Assembly: GCA_019415525.1 (NCBI GenBank)
Contig: DXZA01000067.1
Coordinates: 310,001 to 374,000 of the forward strand
Direction: 5' to 3'
From: Tyzzerella sp.
GTDB lineage: Bacteria; Bacillota; Clostridia; Lachnospirales; Anaerotignaceae
DNA length: 64,000 nucleotides
Part shown: positions 40,232-49,507 of the stretch, piece by piece
Layout: every line of letters begins with the position of its first letter
Position numbering within the stretch: position 1 is the first letter of the stretch
Program-made: the position numbers and the translations under genes
The notes under the pieces: generated by a model
What the model saw: only the letters and a program-made list of their open reading frames with translations
Database searches by the model: none
What the model was told of the DNA's origin: nothing

Positions 40232-41143
40232 TTACAATATATTTTTATCCATAAAATAAAGTGATGATACATGTGCATTTTCGTCTTTTAAAACAGAATA
40301 TCCTTCATAAAAATCTTCATATATATCAAAATATTTTCTGAAAATCTTATTTTCATCATATTTTTTTGCTTCATAAACTTGAGATTTAAAAAATCCCATA
40401 TCAGTTTTTATACCTATACCGTCAATAATTAACATATCTTCTCTTTTTCTGCTTATTCTTAAAGATTTTCCATGATTTTTTACAATATCTATGTATATAC
40501 TATTTCTTTTGTAATAATAATCTTGATTTTCCATATCGCTGCTACAATTTATAATTACATCAGCATCTTTTAAAATCTGATTTTTAGGACTTGAAAATGT
40601 ATTTATTATAAGACCTCTTTCACTTTCTGCAAGCTCTTTTATTTCATCAAAAAAATATTCTCTGTCTGTTAATATAGAAAGATAATTTACATTTTCAACA
40701 AGAGATTTTAAGGCTATATCTGTTAACTTTTCATTTCCATCAACAATAACAAACTCTGACTTTTGAATATCCTTATTTTTAATTTTAAGACATTTTTTAG
40801 CTGTTTCAAATGTCATAAGAGCATTTATTGTTCTTCCTCTAAAGACAGGAACAGGACTATAAAAAACATCATCTTCCGGCAAAACAGCACCTGTTACATT
40901 AAATTCATTAAGTTTTTCTAATGCATTATATATTATATTATACCACTTTTCATAATTACTCTTTTTTTCACCATAAACAAGAGGTAATATAACATATAAA
41001 ATATTTTCATCTTCATTTTTTTCACTTAAAAATGGTCTATATTTTCTGATGATAAAATCCCTGAATTTTTCAGGGATTTTATCATAAAAAGGTAAAAATG
41101 TTTTCTTATCATTATTTTTCATATACATTAAAACAGCAATCAT
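40232..41143 (-). CDS. Hypothetical protein with a Rossmann-like half
   Basis: A 303-residue soluble protein in the coaX-dusB-greA-lysS neighbourhood. The second half looks like a nucleotide-binding alpha/beta domain (SEFVIVDGNEKLTDIALKSL, then NYLSILTDREYFFDEIKELA and DADVIINCSSDMENQDYYYK), reminiscent of dehydrogenase-type Rossmann folds, though no clear GxGxxG is present. The N-terminal about 110 residues are unrecognised. GGAGTG precedes ATG 41143. Function unknown. Confidence 0.7.
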   Translation of the reverse strand: MIAVLMYMKNNDKKTFLPFYDKIPEKFRDFIIRKYRPFLSEKNEDENILYVILPLVYGEKKSNYEKWYNIIYNALEKLNEFNVTGAVLPEDDVFYSPVPVFRGRTINALMTFETAKKCLKIKNKDIQKSEFVIVDGNEKLTDIALKSLVENVNYLSILTDREYFFDEIKELAESERGLIINTFSSPKNQILKDADVIINCSSDMENQDYYYKRNSIYIDIVKNHGKSLRISRKREDMLIIDGIGIKTDMGFFKSQVYEAKKYDENKIFRKYFDIYEDFYEGYSVLKDENAHVSSLYFMDKNIL

Positions 41144-41195
41144 ACTATCACTCCAAAAAAAGCTTTTTTAAAAGTATATGAAATAAAATCAATTA

Positions 41196-42155
41196 TTATC
41201 TGCAAAGTTTTTCATAAAGGAGTTTTTCCATTTCTTCATATGTTTCTGCCATATTAATTTTGCCTCTAAGCTCTGCTGCTCCGGCACAACCCTTTATATA
41301 CCAAGATATATGTTTTCTCATTTCTCTTACACCTATATACTCGCCTTTATAATCAATTAACATTCTTGCATGTCTTAAAGCTTTATCAACTTTTTCTTTT
41401 GGTGTAGGTTCAGGAAGAATTTCTCCTGTTTCCATATAATGTATTATTCTTTTAAATATCCAAGGGTTTCCCTGTGCTCCTCTACCAACCATTATGGCAT
41501 CACAACCTGTATAGTCAAACATTCTTTTTGCATCTTCTGGTGTATTTATATCTCCATTACCTATAACAGGTATTGAAACTGCATTTTTAACAGATTTTAT
41601 AATATCCCAGTCAGCTTTTCCACTATAATATTGTTCTCTTGTTCTTCCATGAACAGCAACTGCTGATGCACCGTTTGCTTCTGCTATTTTTGCTATTTCA
41701 ACAGCATTTATATGGTCATCATCAAAGCCTTTTCTAAATTTTATTGTAACAGGCTTTTTCTGAGATGTTACAAGAGAATGTACTATTTCTCCAACTCTTT
41801 CTGGATTAAGTGTTAAAGCACTTCCCTCACCATTTTTTACTATTTTTGGTGCAGGACAACCCATATTAACATCAATTATATCTATATTATAAGGCTCTAT
41901 TCTTTTTGCCATAGCACCAAGTATTTCAGGGTCACTTCCAAAAAGCTGTACTGCTACTGGTCTTTCTTTTTCATCAACTTCAAGAAGTTTTTCTGTATTT
42001 TTACTACCATAAAGTATTCCTTTTGCACTTACCATTTCAGAATATACAAGACCACAACCCATTTCTTTGCAAAGTATACGAAAAGGAAGGTCAGTTACTC
42101 CTGCCATAGGTGCAAGAAATATATTATTTTCAAGCTCAATATTTCCTATTTTCAT
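41196..42155 (-). CDS. dusB: tRNA-dihydrouridine synthase
   Basis: FMN enzyme reducing uridine to dihydrouridine in tRNA D-loops. 319 residues. LAPMAGVTDLPFRILCKEMG start, catalytic Cys in IIDVNMGCPAPKIVKNGEGS, VHGRTREQYYSGKADWDIIK, then IPVIGNGDI and the FMN-phosphate loop DAIMVGRGAQGNPWIF. DusB subgroup by context (next to the lysS cluster, as in Bacillus). ATG 42155 with TAGGAG. Confidence 0.95.
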   Translation of the reverse strand: MKIGNIELENNIFLAPMAGVTDLPFRILCKEMGCGLVYSEMVSAKGILYGSKNTEKLLEVDEKERPVAVQLFGSDPEILGAMAKRIEPYNIDIIDVNMGCPAPKIVKNGEGSALTLNPERVGEIVHSLVTSQKKPVTIKFRKGFDDDHINAVEIAKIAEANGASAVAVHGRTREQYYSGKADWDIIKSVKNAVSIPVIGNGDINTPEDAKRMFDYTGCDAIMVGRGAQGNPWIFKRIIHYMETGEILPEPTPKEKVDKALRHARMLIDYKGEYIGVREMRKHISWYIKGCAGAAELRGKINMAETYEEMEKLLYEKLCR

Positions 42156-42182
42156 ATTTTTTCTCCTATCAATCACTTAAAA

Positions 42183-42207
42183 ACCACCGAAAATATATTT
42201 CGGTGGT
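42183..42207 (-). terminator. Terminator between coaX and dusB
   Basis: 10-bp perfect arms (42183-42192, 42198-42207), 5-base loop, T5 on the minus strand. Confidence 0.8.
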
Positions 42208-42217
42208 AAATTATTTG

Positions 42218-42988
42218 TTATTTTTTATTCTTGTTATAAAGTATTCTTAAGCCTTCAAGAGTAAGAACTGGATTTAATATATCAAATATTTCCCCATCAG
42301 GGTCAATTACTTTTGCAAGTCCTCCTGTTGCTATAACTTTTGCATCAGGTATATTAAGTTCTTTTTTAAGCTCATTTATTATATATATGCTTTGTCCTAT
42401 ATGTCCAAAAACAAGTCCGGCCTGTATGCTGCCAACTGTATTTTTTGTTAATATTGATTCTGGCTTTCTTATTTCAACTTTAGGAAGCTTTGCTGCTTTT
42501 CTGTAAAGTGCATCAGAACAAATTTGTATACCAGGAGATATAAACCCAGTTACAAACTCACTATCACGACCTAAAACATCAAATGTATTAGCTGTACCAT
42601 AATCTATTACTATTGCAGGCCCTCCGTAAAGTTCCTTTGCAGCAACAAGATTTACTATTCTATCTGCACCAACAGCTTTAGGGTTATCTTGTCTTATTTT
42701 TATTCCTGTTTTCATACCAGAACCAACTATCATAGGTTCAATATTAAAATATTTTCTTATACCTTGAACAAGAGAATACATTATATTAGGCACAACAGAA
42801 GAAATTATAACATCTTTTACATTATCAGCAGAAACATCTGAATTATCCAAAAGAGAATGTATAAGTATTCCTGTTTCATCAGATGTTCTATTATTTCCTG
42901 TTGTTATTCTCCAACTTTTTATAAGTTTATCATTATCATAAACACCAAGCACTGTGTTTGTGTTGCCTACATCTACTACTAAAAGCAT
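42218..42988 (-). CDS. coaX: Type III pantothenate kinase, copy 1
   Basis: Phosphorylates pantothenate in the first step of coenzyme A synthesis. 256 residues, ASKHA fold: phosphate loop VVDVGNTNTVLGVYD at residue 4, VGADRIVNLVAA, catalytic VIDYGTANTFDV and late VIATGGLAKVI. It is the downstream partner of a tandem duplication (the second copy begins 15 bases upstream). This copy keeps the canonical DxGT motif. Confidence 0.95.
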   Translation of the reverse strand: MLLVVDVGNTNTVLGVYDNDKLIKSWRITTGNNRTSDETGILIHSLLDNSDVSADNVKDVIISSVVPNIMYSLVQGIRKYFNIEPMIVGSGMKTGIKIRQDNPKAVGADRIVNLVAAKELYGGPAIVIDYGTANTFDVLGRDSEFVTGFISPGIQICSDALYRKAAKLPKVEIRKPESILTKNTVGSIQAGLVFGHIGQSIYIINELKKELNIPDAKVIATGGLAKVIDPDGEIFDILNPVLTLEGLRILYNKNKK

Positions 42989-43003
42989 TTTCTGCTACAC
43001 TCC

Positions 43004-43789
43004 TCAAAATTCAGATTTATCCTTTGCATTTTTCTCATAAAGTATTCTAAGACCTTTAAGAGTAAGATATGGGTCAAGAACATCAAATATAGTTCCTTCA
43101 GGGTCAATTACCCTTGCAAGTCCTCCTGTTGCTATAACCTTCAAATCCTGCATATTAAGTTCTTTTTTAATTTTTTCTATAATATAAACAGTTTCACCTA
43201 TATGACCAAAAACAAGTCCAGCTTGTATACTACCGACTGTATTTTTAACCATTACGGTTTTAGGTTTTTTTATAGCAATTTTAGGAAGCTGTGCAGCTCT
43301 CTCATAAAGTGCATCAGCACAAACCTGTATACCTGGAGCAGTTATACCTGTTATAAATTCACCATTTTTATCTAAAACATCAAATGTTGTTGCTGTACTA
43401 TAATCAATTACCATAACAGGACCTTTATATATTTCATTTGCAGCAACAAGATTTACTATTCTATCAGAGCCCATTTCTCGTGGGTTATCCATATTTAATT
43501 TTATACCTGTTTCCATATTGGGATTTACAATCATAGGTTTTATATTAAAATATCTTTTTATACCTTGTATAATAGAATACATTATATCTGGAACAACAGA
43601 TGAAATTATAACATCAGTAACACTATCTGCCGAAACCTCAGAATAGTCAAAAAGAGAATGTATAAACTGACCTGTTTCATCGGCAGTTCTTGTATTTGTT
43701 GTTGTCATTCTCCATCTGGCTATAAGCTCTTCACCATCATAAACTCCAAGTACGGAATTTGTATTTCCTATATCAATAACAAGAATCAA
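43004..43789 (-). CDS. coaX: Type III pantothenate kinase paralogue, copy 2
   Basis: About 261 residues, colinear with and highly similar to copy 1 (DIGNTNSVLGVYD, MGSDRIVNLVAANE, VFGHIGETVYIIEKIKKELN, VIATGGLARVIDP). The usual Gly after the catalytic Asp is Ser here (IDYSTATTFDV), which may lower or change activity. The start is a TTG at 43789 with AAAGGAAG; the longer frame would run through the terminator at 43818-43852. Either a second active kinase or a diverged, possibly regulatory copy. Confidence 0.92.
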   Translation of the reverse strand: MILVIDIGNTNSVLGVYDGEELIARWRMTTTNTRTADETGQFIHSLFDYSEVSADSVTDVIISSVVPDIMYSIIQGIKRYFNIKPMIVNPNMETGIKLNMDNPREMGSDRIVNLVAANEIYKGPVMVIDYSTATTFDVLDKNGEFITGITAPGIQVCADALYERAAQLPKIAIKKPKTVMVKNTVGSIQAGLVFGHIGETVYIIEKIKKELNMQDLKVIATGGLARVIDPEGTIFDVLDPYLTLKGLRILYEKNAKDKSEF

Positions 43790-43817
43790 ATTAACACTTC
43801 CTTTTATTTCAAAAAAA

Positions 43818-43852
43818 CGGCAGAACAAAGATAATTTTTCTTCGTTCTGTCG
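43818..43852 (-). terminator. Terminator of birA unit
   Basis: 10-bp stem (43821-43830 with 43840-43849, one G-U) extended by cg/cg, directly followed by T7 on the minus strand. Confidence 0.82.
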
Positions 43853-43937
43853 CATATATCCTAAGTCTTAATACATTATATCAATAAATGTATAGATTAC
43901 AAATATTTTTTTAAAATTTAGTCCTAAAAAATTCCTT

Positions 43938-44291
43938 TTATTCATTTTCAAGGAGTTCTGCTTTTATACTTTCTCCTTGGTCTGTTTTATATATAAGATA
44001 CCATAATTTTAAAGCGTTCAAAAGTTCTTTTTCTTTTCTCTGTATAGCTTTTATTTCAAGTTCTGCTCCAATATCATCAAAGTTAAAATCATCTTCAGCT
44101 TTTACAGTTTCAAAATATACATTTCCTTCTTCATCAAATTTCATTATAAATGTACAACATAATTTTTCTGCAAGTGTTACACACATTATTTGTATATCTT
44201 CTTTAATTGACTGTGGAATTCCGTCATATTCTCCTGAAAAATAAAATTTTTGTTTTTCCCAACTTGCCGCAGCTATTACGTTTTCTTCCAT
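43938..44291 (-). CDS. Conserved clostridial small protein (probably DUF6145)
   Basis: A 117-residue acidic protein (AASWEKQKFYFSGEYDGIPQ, then IKEDIQIMCVTLAEKLCCTF, MKFDEEGNVYFETVKAEDDF and a C-terminal helix rich in Lys/Glu). It resembles a Lachnospiraceae family that I believe is DUF6145, usually next to birA/coaX. Function unknown. Only 3 bases separate it from birA, so it is co-transcribed. Confidence 0.75.
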   Translation of the reverse strand: MEENVIAAASWEKQKFYFSGEYDGIPQSIKEDIQIMCVTLAEKLCCTFIMKFDEEGNVYFETVKAEDDFNFDDIGAELEIKAIQRKEKELLNALKLWYLIYKTDQGESIKAELLENE

Positions 44292-44294
44292 ATT

Positions 44295-45260
44295 TTATCT
44301 CCTTCTTACAGAAACTTCACCTGAAAATACAACTTCTCTTTTTCCATTTTCACGTTCCACAATAAGCTCACCTTCATCTGTTATGCCTATTCCTGTGGCT
44401 TTATAAGTTTCTTTTCCTATTACATTTATTTCTCTGTTTATTGTATTACAAAGGCTTTCATATTCTTCTTTAAATATTTTAAAATTGCCTTCATTTACAT
44501 ACTGTAAATAATATTTTTCAAAATCATTTAAAACTTCATTAAGAAGTATTTTTCTTTGTATACTATGATTACACTCTATTTTAAGAGATGTAGCAATATC
44601 AGAAAGTTCTTCTGGAAATTCTTCTGTATTTACATTTATACCTATACCAACAACAACATAATTTATTTTCTGTATTTCAGAACTCATTTCTGTAAGTATA
44701 CCACATATTTTTTTATCATTAAGCATAACATCATTAGGCCATTTTATAGAAACGTCAAGACCTGTAACACGTCTTGCAGCTTTACAAACACAAAGACCAG
44801 CAATTAATGTAAGCATAGGAGCTTTTCTTGGGTCTATATCAGGCTTTAAAAGTATAGAAAACCAAAGCCCATCACCTTTTTTAGACTCCCATTTTCTACC
44901 CATTCTACCTCTACCGCTTGTCTGAACTTCTGTAATTGCAATAGTACCTTCTGGATAGCCTTTTTCGTATGCATCTTTTATAACATCATTTGTTGATGTA
45001 ATTTCATCATAGTATAATATATTTTTACCTATAAATTCTGTATCAATAACAGAACTTAATTCCGTTTCATTAATAATATCAACATTATCAATAATATGAT
45101 AGCCCTTATTATTCACAGCTTCTATATTATAGCCTTCATTTTTAAGTTTTGTTATAGCCTTCCATACAGCTGTTCTTGAAACTCCAAGTTTTTCTCCAAT
45201 ATCTGCTCCGGAAATATATCCATCTGTACTTTTAAGCATTTCTAATATCTTATTGTGCAT
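44295..45260 (-). CDS. birA: Bifunctional biotin-protein ligase / biotin operon repressor
   Basis: Attaches biotin to carboxylase carrier proteins and represses biotin genes. 321 residues: N-terminal HTH (ILEMLKSTDGYISGADIGEK, GVSRTAVWKAITKLKNEGY), central ligase domain with the biotinyl-AMP loop QTSGRGRMGRKWES and SIKWPNDVMLNDKKICGIL, and a C-terminal SH3-like domain. ATG 45260 with GGAGGG. No biotin genes are in the window. Confidence 0.96.
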   Translation of the reverse strand: MHNKILEMLKSTDGYISGADIGEKLGVSRTAVWKAITKLKNEGYNIEAVNNKGYHIIDNVDIINETELSSVIDTEFIGKNILYYDEITSTNDVIKDAYEKGYPEGTIAITEVQTSGRGRMGRKWESKKGDGLWFSILLKPDIDPRKAPMLTLIAGLCVCKAARRVTGLDVSIKWPNDVMLNDKKICGILTEMSSEIQKINYVVVGIGINVNTEEFPEELSDIATSLKIECNHSIQRKILLNEVLNDFEKYYLQYVNEGNFKIFKEEYESLCNTINREINVIGKETYKATGIGITDEGELIVERENGKREVVFSGEVSVRRR

Positions 45261-45299
45261 AAAATCCCTCCATGTCACAATGACGGTTTCTTAAAAAAA

Positions 45300-45321
45300 G
45301 CGGACTTAATAATAAGCCCGC
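45300..45321 (-). terminator. Terminator of argF
   Basis: 8-bp stem (45300-45307, 45314-45321, one G-U), T7 after on the minus strand. Confidence 0.82.
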
Positions 45322-45334
45322 AAATATATTAATA

Positions 45335-46279
45335 TCAATCCTTAAGAGTTGCAACCATAACCGCTTTTATTGTATGCATACGGTTTTCAGCTTCATCAAA
45401 TACAACTGATTTTTCACCTTCTATAACTTCATTTGTAACTTCATAACCTCTTACAGCAGGAAGACAATGCATAAATATTGTATCAGCATTTCCTGTTGAA
45501 TTCATAAGTTCATCATTAACCTGATAATCTTTAAGAAGAGCAACTCTTTCTTCTTTCTTGTCTTCTTCTCCCATTGAAATCCAAACATCTGTATATATTA
45601 CATCTGCATTTTTAACAGCTTCTTTTACATCAGAAGTTATTGTTATTGTACTTCCGCTTTCTTTTGCATATTCTTTGCATAACTCAACAAGTTTTTCTTC
45701 TGGAAAAAGGCTTTCTGGTGCACCAATAGCAAAATTAAGTCCCATTTTTGCACAACCAATCATAAGGGCATTTGCCATATTATTTCTTCCATCACCAACA
45801 TATACAAAATTGATACCTTTAAGTCTACCAAATTTTTCTTTTATAGTAAGGAAATCTGCAAGAACCTGTGTTGGGTGGTCTTCATCTGTAAGACCGTTCC
45901 ATACAGGAACACCACTATATTTTGCAAGTTTTTCAACTGTTTCCTGTGAAAAACCTCTAAACTCTATACCATCAAACATTCTTCCAAGAACTCTTGCTGT
46001 ATCTTCAACTGTTTCTTTATGACCAAGCTGTATGTCGTCTTTTCCAAGATATTCAGGATGAGCACCTTCATCTATTGCACCTACTGTAAAAGAACAACGT
46101 GTACGTGTTGAAGGTTTTTCAAATATAAGTGCCACATTTTTATTTAAAAGATTTTTTTCAAATATTCTTTTTTTCTTTTTTTCTTTTAAATCTTTTGCAA
46201 GGTCAACAAGATATTCTATTTCCTCTCCTGTAAAATCTTTTAATGTTAAAAAACTTCTTCCCCTTAAATCTACTGACAT
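45335..46279 (-). CDS. argF: Ornithine carbamoyltransferase
   Basis: Makes citrulline from ornithine and carbamoyl phosphate (arginine synthesis, or reverse in the arginine deiminase path). 314 residues with the carbamoyl-phosphate motif EKPSTRTRCSF, VWNGLTDEDHPTQVLADFLT, and the ornithine-loop HCLPAVRGYEV. No arcA/arcC neighbours, so the biosynthetic form is more likely. Single gene with own terminator. Confidence 0.95.
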   Translation of the reverse strand: MSVDLRGRSFLTLKDFTGEEIEYLVDLAKDLKEKKKKRIFEKNLLNKNVALIFEKPSTRTRCSFTVGAIDEGAHPEYLGKDDIQLGHKETVEDTARVLGRMFDGIEFRGFSQETVEKLAKYSGVPVWNGLTDEDHPTQVLADFLTIKEKFGRLKGINFVYVGDGRNNMANALMIGCAKMGLNFAIGAPESLFPEEKLVELCKEYAKESGSTITITSDVKEAVKNADVIYTDVWISMGEEDKKEERVALLKDYQVNDELMNSTGNADTIFMHCLPAVRGYEVTNEVIEGEKSVVFDEAENRMHTIKAVMVATLKD

Positions 46280-46321
46280 TTTAAATTCCCCCTAAAAAAT
46301 AATATAAAATAAATCCAAAAA

Positions 46322-46342
46322 GGACGGAGAATAACTCCGTCC
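46322..46342 (-). terminator. Terminator of ftsH-thioesterase unit
   Basis: 8-bp GC-rich arms (46322-46329, 46335-46342), 5-base loop, T5 on the minus strand. Confidence 0.83.
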
Positions 46343-46359
46343 CTTATTAACAAAATGAA

Positions 46360-46755
46360 TTATTTGCCCTTGTTATTTGCTTTTGTAAGGAACTTAGCTG
46401 TTTCAATAATAGCTCTTCCGTGTGTACCTTCACCGATTTTATCCATTTCATCATATGCTTTAACTTTAAAGTTGAGCATTCTTCCGTTTACTTCAATAAC
46501 TTCAGCAACGATTCTTACTTTCATTCCTACTGGTGTTGGTGCTAAGTGAGATACATTTACACTTGTTCCTACTGTATCATATCCTTCTGGAAGAACAGCT
46601 TTAACTGCATTAAGAGCAGCAGCTTCCATCCAACCAATCATAACAGGTGTAGCAAGTACTGTAACTTCACCACTACCAAAATGTATAGCAGTATCTGTGC
46701 TTGTTACCACTCTTTCTATTTCCATACTAATTCCACAATTTACATTGTAATCCAT
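46360..46755 (-). CDS. Hotdog thioesterase, fluoroacetyl-CoA thioesterase (FlK)-like
   Basis: A 131-residue single hotdog domain. The FlK-type catalytic elements are seen: Thr in LATPVMIGWMEAAALNAVKA (Thr and Glu) and His in TVGTSVNVSHLAPTPVGMKV, with GEGTHGRAIIETAKF at the end. It hydrolyses an acyl-CoA, probably as housekeeping clearance of a toxic or stalled thioester; fluoroacetate itself is not implied. It starts only 2 bases after the ftsH stop, so they are co-transcribed. Confidence 0.88.
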   Translation of the reverse strand: MDYNVNCGISMEIERVVTSTDTAIHFGSGEVTVLATPVMIGWMEAAALNAVKAVLPEGYDTVGTSVNVSHLAPTPVGMKVRIVAEVIEVNGRMLNFKVKAYDEMDKIGEGTHGRAIIETAKFLTKANNKGK

Positions 46756-46757
46756 TA

Positions 46758-48692
46758 TTATTCTCCTTCCTTATTATCATCTGTATTTTCTACAACTTCT
46801 TTTTCTTCTTTGTCAAAGATATTTATAGTTTCTTTTTCTTCAAAAACAAGCTCCTCTTTAGAATTTGCCTCTTTAAAAAGTTTTCTAAATTCATCACCTG
46901 TTATTTTTTCTTTTTCAACAAGCATTTTTGCAGTTGCATGAAGAACATCAATATTTTCTTTAATAAGTCTTATAGCTTCAGCATATGCTGTGTCTATAAT
47001 TCTTTTTACTTCCTTATCTATTGTTGCAGCAATATCTTCACCATAATTTCTTGAATGTCCCATTTCTCTGCCTATAAATACTTCGTCAGAATCGCTTCCA
47101 AACTGTATAGGACCTAAAATATCGCTCATACCATATTTTGTTACCATACTTCTTGCAAGTGCAGAAGCTCTTTCAATATCATTTGAAGCTCCTGTTGTTA
47201 TATCTTTAAATATAATAAATTCAGCAGCACGACCACCAAGGAAACTTATAATATCCTGTTCCATATATTTCTTTGTAACATACATTTTATCTTCACCAGG
47301 TAAAGGCATTGTGTATCCTCCTGCCATACCTGTTGGTATAATTGATATACTGTGTACAGGGTCAAGCTCGCTTAAAACTTCAAAAAGAATTGCGTGGCCA
47401 CCTTCATGATATGCAGTAATGAGTTTTTCTTTTTCAGATGTAACTCTGCTTTTCTTTTCTGTACCAATACCAACTTTTACAAATGCACTTTGTATATCAG
47501 ACATTTCAATTACTTTTTTATTAGCTCTAGCTGCAAGCAAAGCAGCTTCATTTAAAAGATTAGAAAGGTCTGCTCCTGTAAATCCTGAAGTTGTTTTTGC
47601 AACAACACTAAGGTCAACTTCTGGAGAAAGTGGTTTTCCTTTTGCATGAACTTTAAGAATTGCTTCTCTACCTTTAACATCAGGTCTTCCAACATAAACC
47701 TGTCTATCAAAACGTCCCGGTCTTAATATAGCAGGGTCAAGTATATCTGCACGGTTTGTAGCAGCAAGTACTATAACACCTTCATTAACACCAAAACCGT
47801 CCATTTCAACAAGAAGCTGATTAAGTGTCTGTTCTCTTTCATCGTGTCCACCGCCAAGACCTGCTCCTCTACGACGTCCAACAGCATCAATTTCATCTAT
47901 AAATACTATACAAGGTGAATTTTTCTTAGCTTGTTCAAAAAGGTCCCTAACTCTTGATGCACCAACACCAACAAACATTTCAACAAAGTCTGAACCTGAA
48001 ATACTAAAGAAAGGAACATATGCTTCACCAGCAACAGCTTTTGCAAGAAGAGTTTTACCTGTACCTGGAGGTCCTACAAGAAGAACTCCTTTTGGTATTC
48101 TTGCACCCATCTGAACGAATTTTTTAGGCTCTTTAAGGAATTCAACAAGCTCTTTAAGCTCTTCTTTTTCCTCATCAAGACCTGCAACATTTTCAAATGT
48201 TACTCTATTTTTATCATCAATTGTAACTCTGGCTTTACTTTTTCCGAAGGACATCATTTTTCCTCCGCCACCGCCGTTCATTTTTTGGAACATAAATGTA
48301 AAAAGTACAACCATAAGTATAACCATTATAATTGTAGGAAGTATAGCCATTATAAGGCTTGTTTTAGGTATACTTGGTGTTTTTATTGTCATACTTCCAT
48401 CTGTATTTTCATTTTGTACATAATCCATAAATGTTTCAACACTTGGAATATTTACAATAGCCTCTCTACCATCAATAAGCTCTACTCTTGCTGTACCATA
48501 ATTTGTAATTTCAGAGCTATTTTGAACTTGTATTTCAACTACTTGGCCATTTTCTATGCTCTGCGTAAGGTCACTGTATGTAAACTCAACAGGTTCTTTT
48601 TGACCAAAACTTTTGTTTGTAGCAAAAACTGCTCCAAGAATTATTATAAAAAGCAGTGCATACAAACCTATTGTAGAACCAAATTTCTTCAA
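46758..48692 (-). CDS. ftsH: ATP-dependent zinc metalloprotease FtsH
   Basis: Membrane-bound AAA+ protease for quality control and regulated proteolysis. 644 residues: two N-terminal membrane helices (about 8-25 and 108-132) flanking an extracytoplasmic domain, AAA domain with Walker A GPPGTGKTLLAKAV, Walker B VFIDEIDAVGRRRG, SRH NRADILDPAILRPGRFDRQV, and zinc site HEGGHAILFE. An acidic tail ends the protein. TTG start with AGGAGGGG. It forms the conserved tilS-hpt-ftsH block. Confidence 0.97.
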   Translation of the reverse strand: MKKFGSTIGLYALLFIIILGAVFATNKSFGQKEPVEFTYSDLTQSIENGQVVEIQVQNSSEITNYGTARVELIDGREAIVNIPSVETFMDYVQNENTDGSMTIKTPSIPKTSLIMAILPTIIMVILMVVLFTFMFQKMNGGGGGKMMSFGKSKARVTIDDKNRVTFENVAGLDEEKEELKELVEFLKEPKKFVQMGARIPKGVLLVGPPGTGKTLLAKAVAGEAYVPFFSISGSDFVEMFVGVGASRVRDLFEQAKKNSPCIVFIDEIDAVGRRRGAGLGGGHDEREQTLNQLLVEMDGFGVNEGVIVLAATNRADILDPAILRPGRFDRQVYVGRPDVKGREAILKVHAKGKPLSPEVDLSVVAKTTSGFTGADLSNLLNEAALLAARANKKVIEMSDIQSAFVKVGIGTEKKSRVTSEKEKLITAYHEGGHAILFEVLSELDPVHSISIIPTGMAGGYTMPLPGEDKMYVTKKYMEQDIISFLGGRAAEFIIFKDITTGASNDIERASALARSMVTKYGMSDILGPIQFGSDSDEVFIGREMGHSRNYGEDIAATIDKEVKRIIDTAYAEAIRLIKENIDVLHATAKMLVEKEKITGDEFRKLFKEANSKEELVFEEKETINIFDKEEKEVVENTDDNKEGE

Positions 48693-48922
48693 AATTATTT
48701 CCCCTCCTAAGACTGATTTTTAAGAATGTCTTTTAATTTTAACACGTTTAATTTCTAATTGCAACTTAGAAACATACAGTTTTGAATACATTATTCCCAA
48801 CAATTCCACATAATTATAAACATATAATTTAATAAAAATATTTATAAATTTATAATAAATTTTTAAAACTGTATTTTTTAGCTTTTGCATACTAAATATT
48901 ATTTATACATAAAAATTAAAAA

Positions 48923-48951
48923 AGGTACAGACTTTAAAAAAATCCGTACCT
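48923..48951 (-). terminator. Terminator of spoIIE-tilS-hpt
   Basis: 9-bp stem (48923-48931, 48943-48951, one G-U), T6 on the minus strand, placed after hpt. The ftsH gene lies further downstream with a 280-base gap that should hold its own promoter. Confidence 0.75.
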
Positions 48952-48971
48952 AAAAACATCAAATTTGTTTT

Positions 48972-49502
48972 TTATTCTTCTTCAAATGAAATTACACCAA
49001 TATAATTAAGGTTTCTATATTTTTGAGCATAGTCAAGGCCATATCCTACAACAAATGCATCAGGAATTGTAAAACCTGTATAATCTACATCAACATGTGA
49101 TACTCTTCTATCCGGCTTATCAAGAAGTGTACATAATCTAAGGCTTTTTGGATTTCTGCTTTTAAGAAGATTTAAAAGATGGCTTAATGTTCTTCCAGAG
49201 TCAATTATATCTTCAACTACAATAACATTTTTTCCTTCTATTGATTCGTCAAGGTCCATAAGCACTTTTATGTGACCACTGCTTTCAGTTCCATCACCAT
49301 AACTTGAAACGTCCATAAAATGTAATGTAACAGGACATGTAATTCTTTTTGAAAGGTCGACCATAAAGAATACCCCGCCTTTAAGAACACATACAAGATA
49401 TATTTCTTCCCCTTTGTAGTCATTATTGATTGCTTCTGCAAGCTCATCTAATCTCTTTTCAATTGCAGATGTTGAAATCAATGTTTCTATTTTTTCCTTC
49501 AT
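48972..49502 (-). CDS. hpt: Hypoxanthine phosphoribosyltransferase
   Basis: Purine salvage: hypoxanthine (and guanine) plus PRPP to IMP/GMP. 176 residues with the PRPP loop VIVVEDIIDSGRTLSHLLNL and LVCVLKGGVFFMVDLSKRI, DYTGFTIPDAFVVGYGLDYA at the base-binding end. ATG 49502; its GGGAGG ribosome binding site is inside the end of tilS. Confidence 0.96.
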   Translation of the reverse strand: MKEKIETLISTSAIEKRLDELAEAINNDYKGEEIYLVCVLKGGVFFMVDLSKRITCPVTLHFMDVSSYGDGTESSGHIKVLMDLDESIEGKNVIVVEDIIDSGRTLSHLLNLLKSRNPKSLRLCTLLDKPDRRVSHVDVDYTGFTIPDAFVVGYGLDYAQKYRNLNYIGVISFEEE

Positions 49503-49507
49503 AGTTC

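Noticed and set aside
45558..46022. 154-codon plus-strand frame
   Set aside because: Antisense to argF, Ser/Thr/Pro-rich shadow translation typical of the reverse frame of a real gene.
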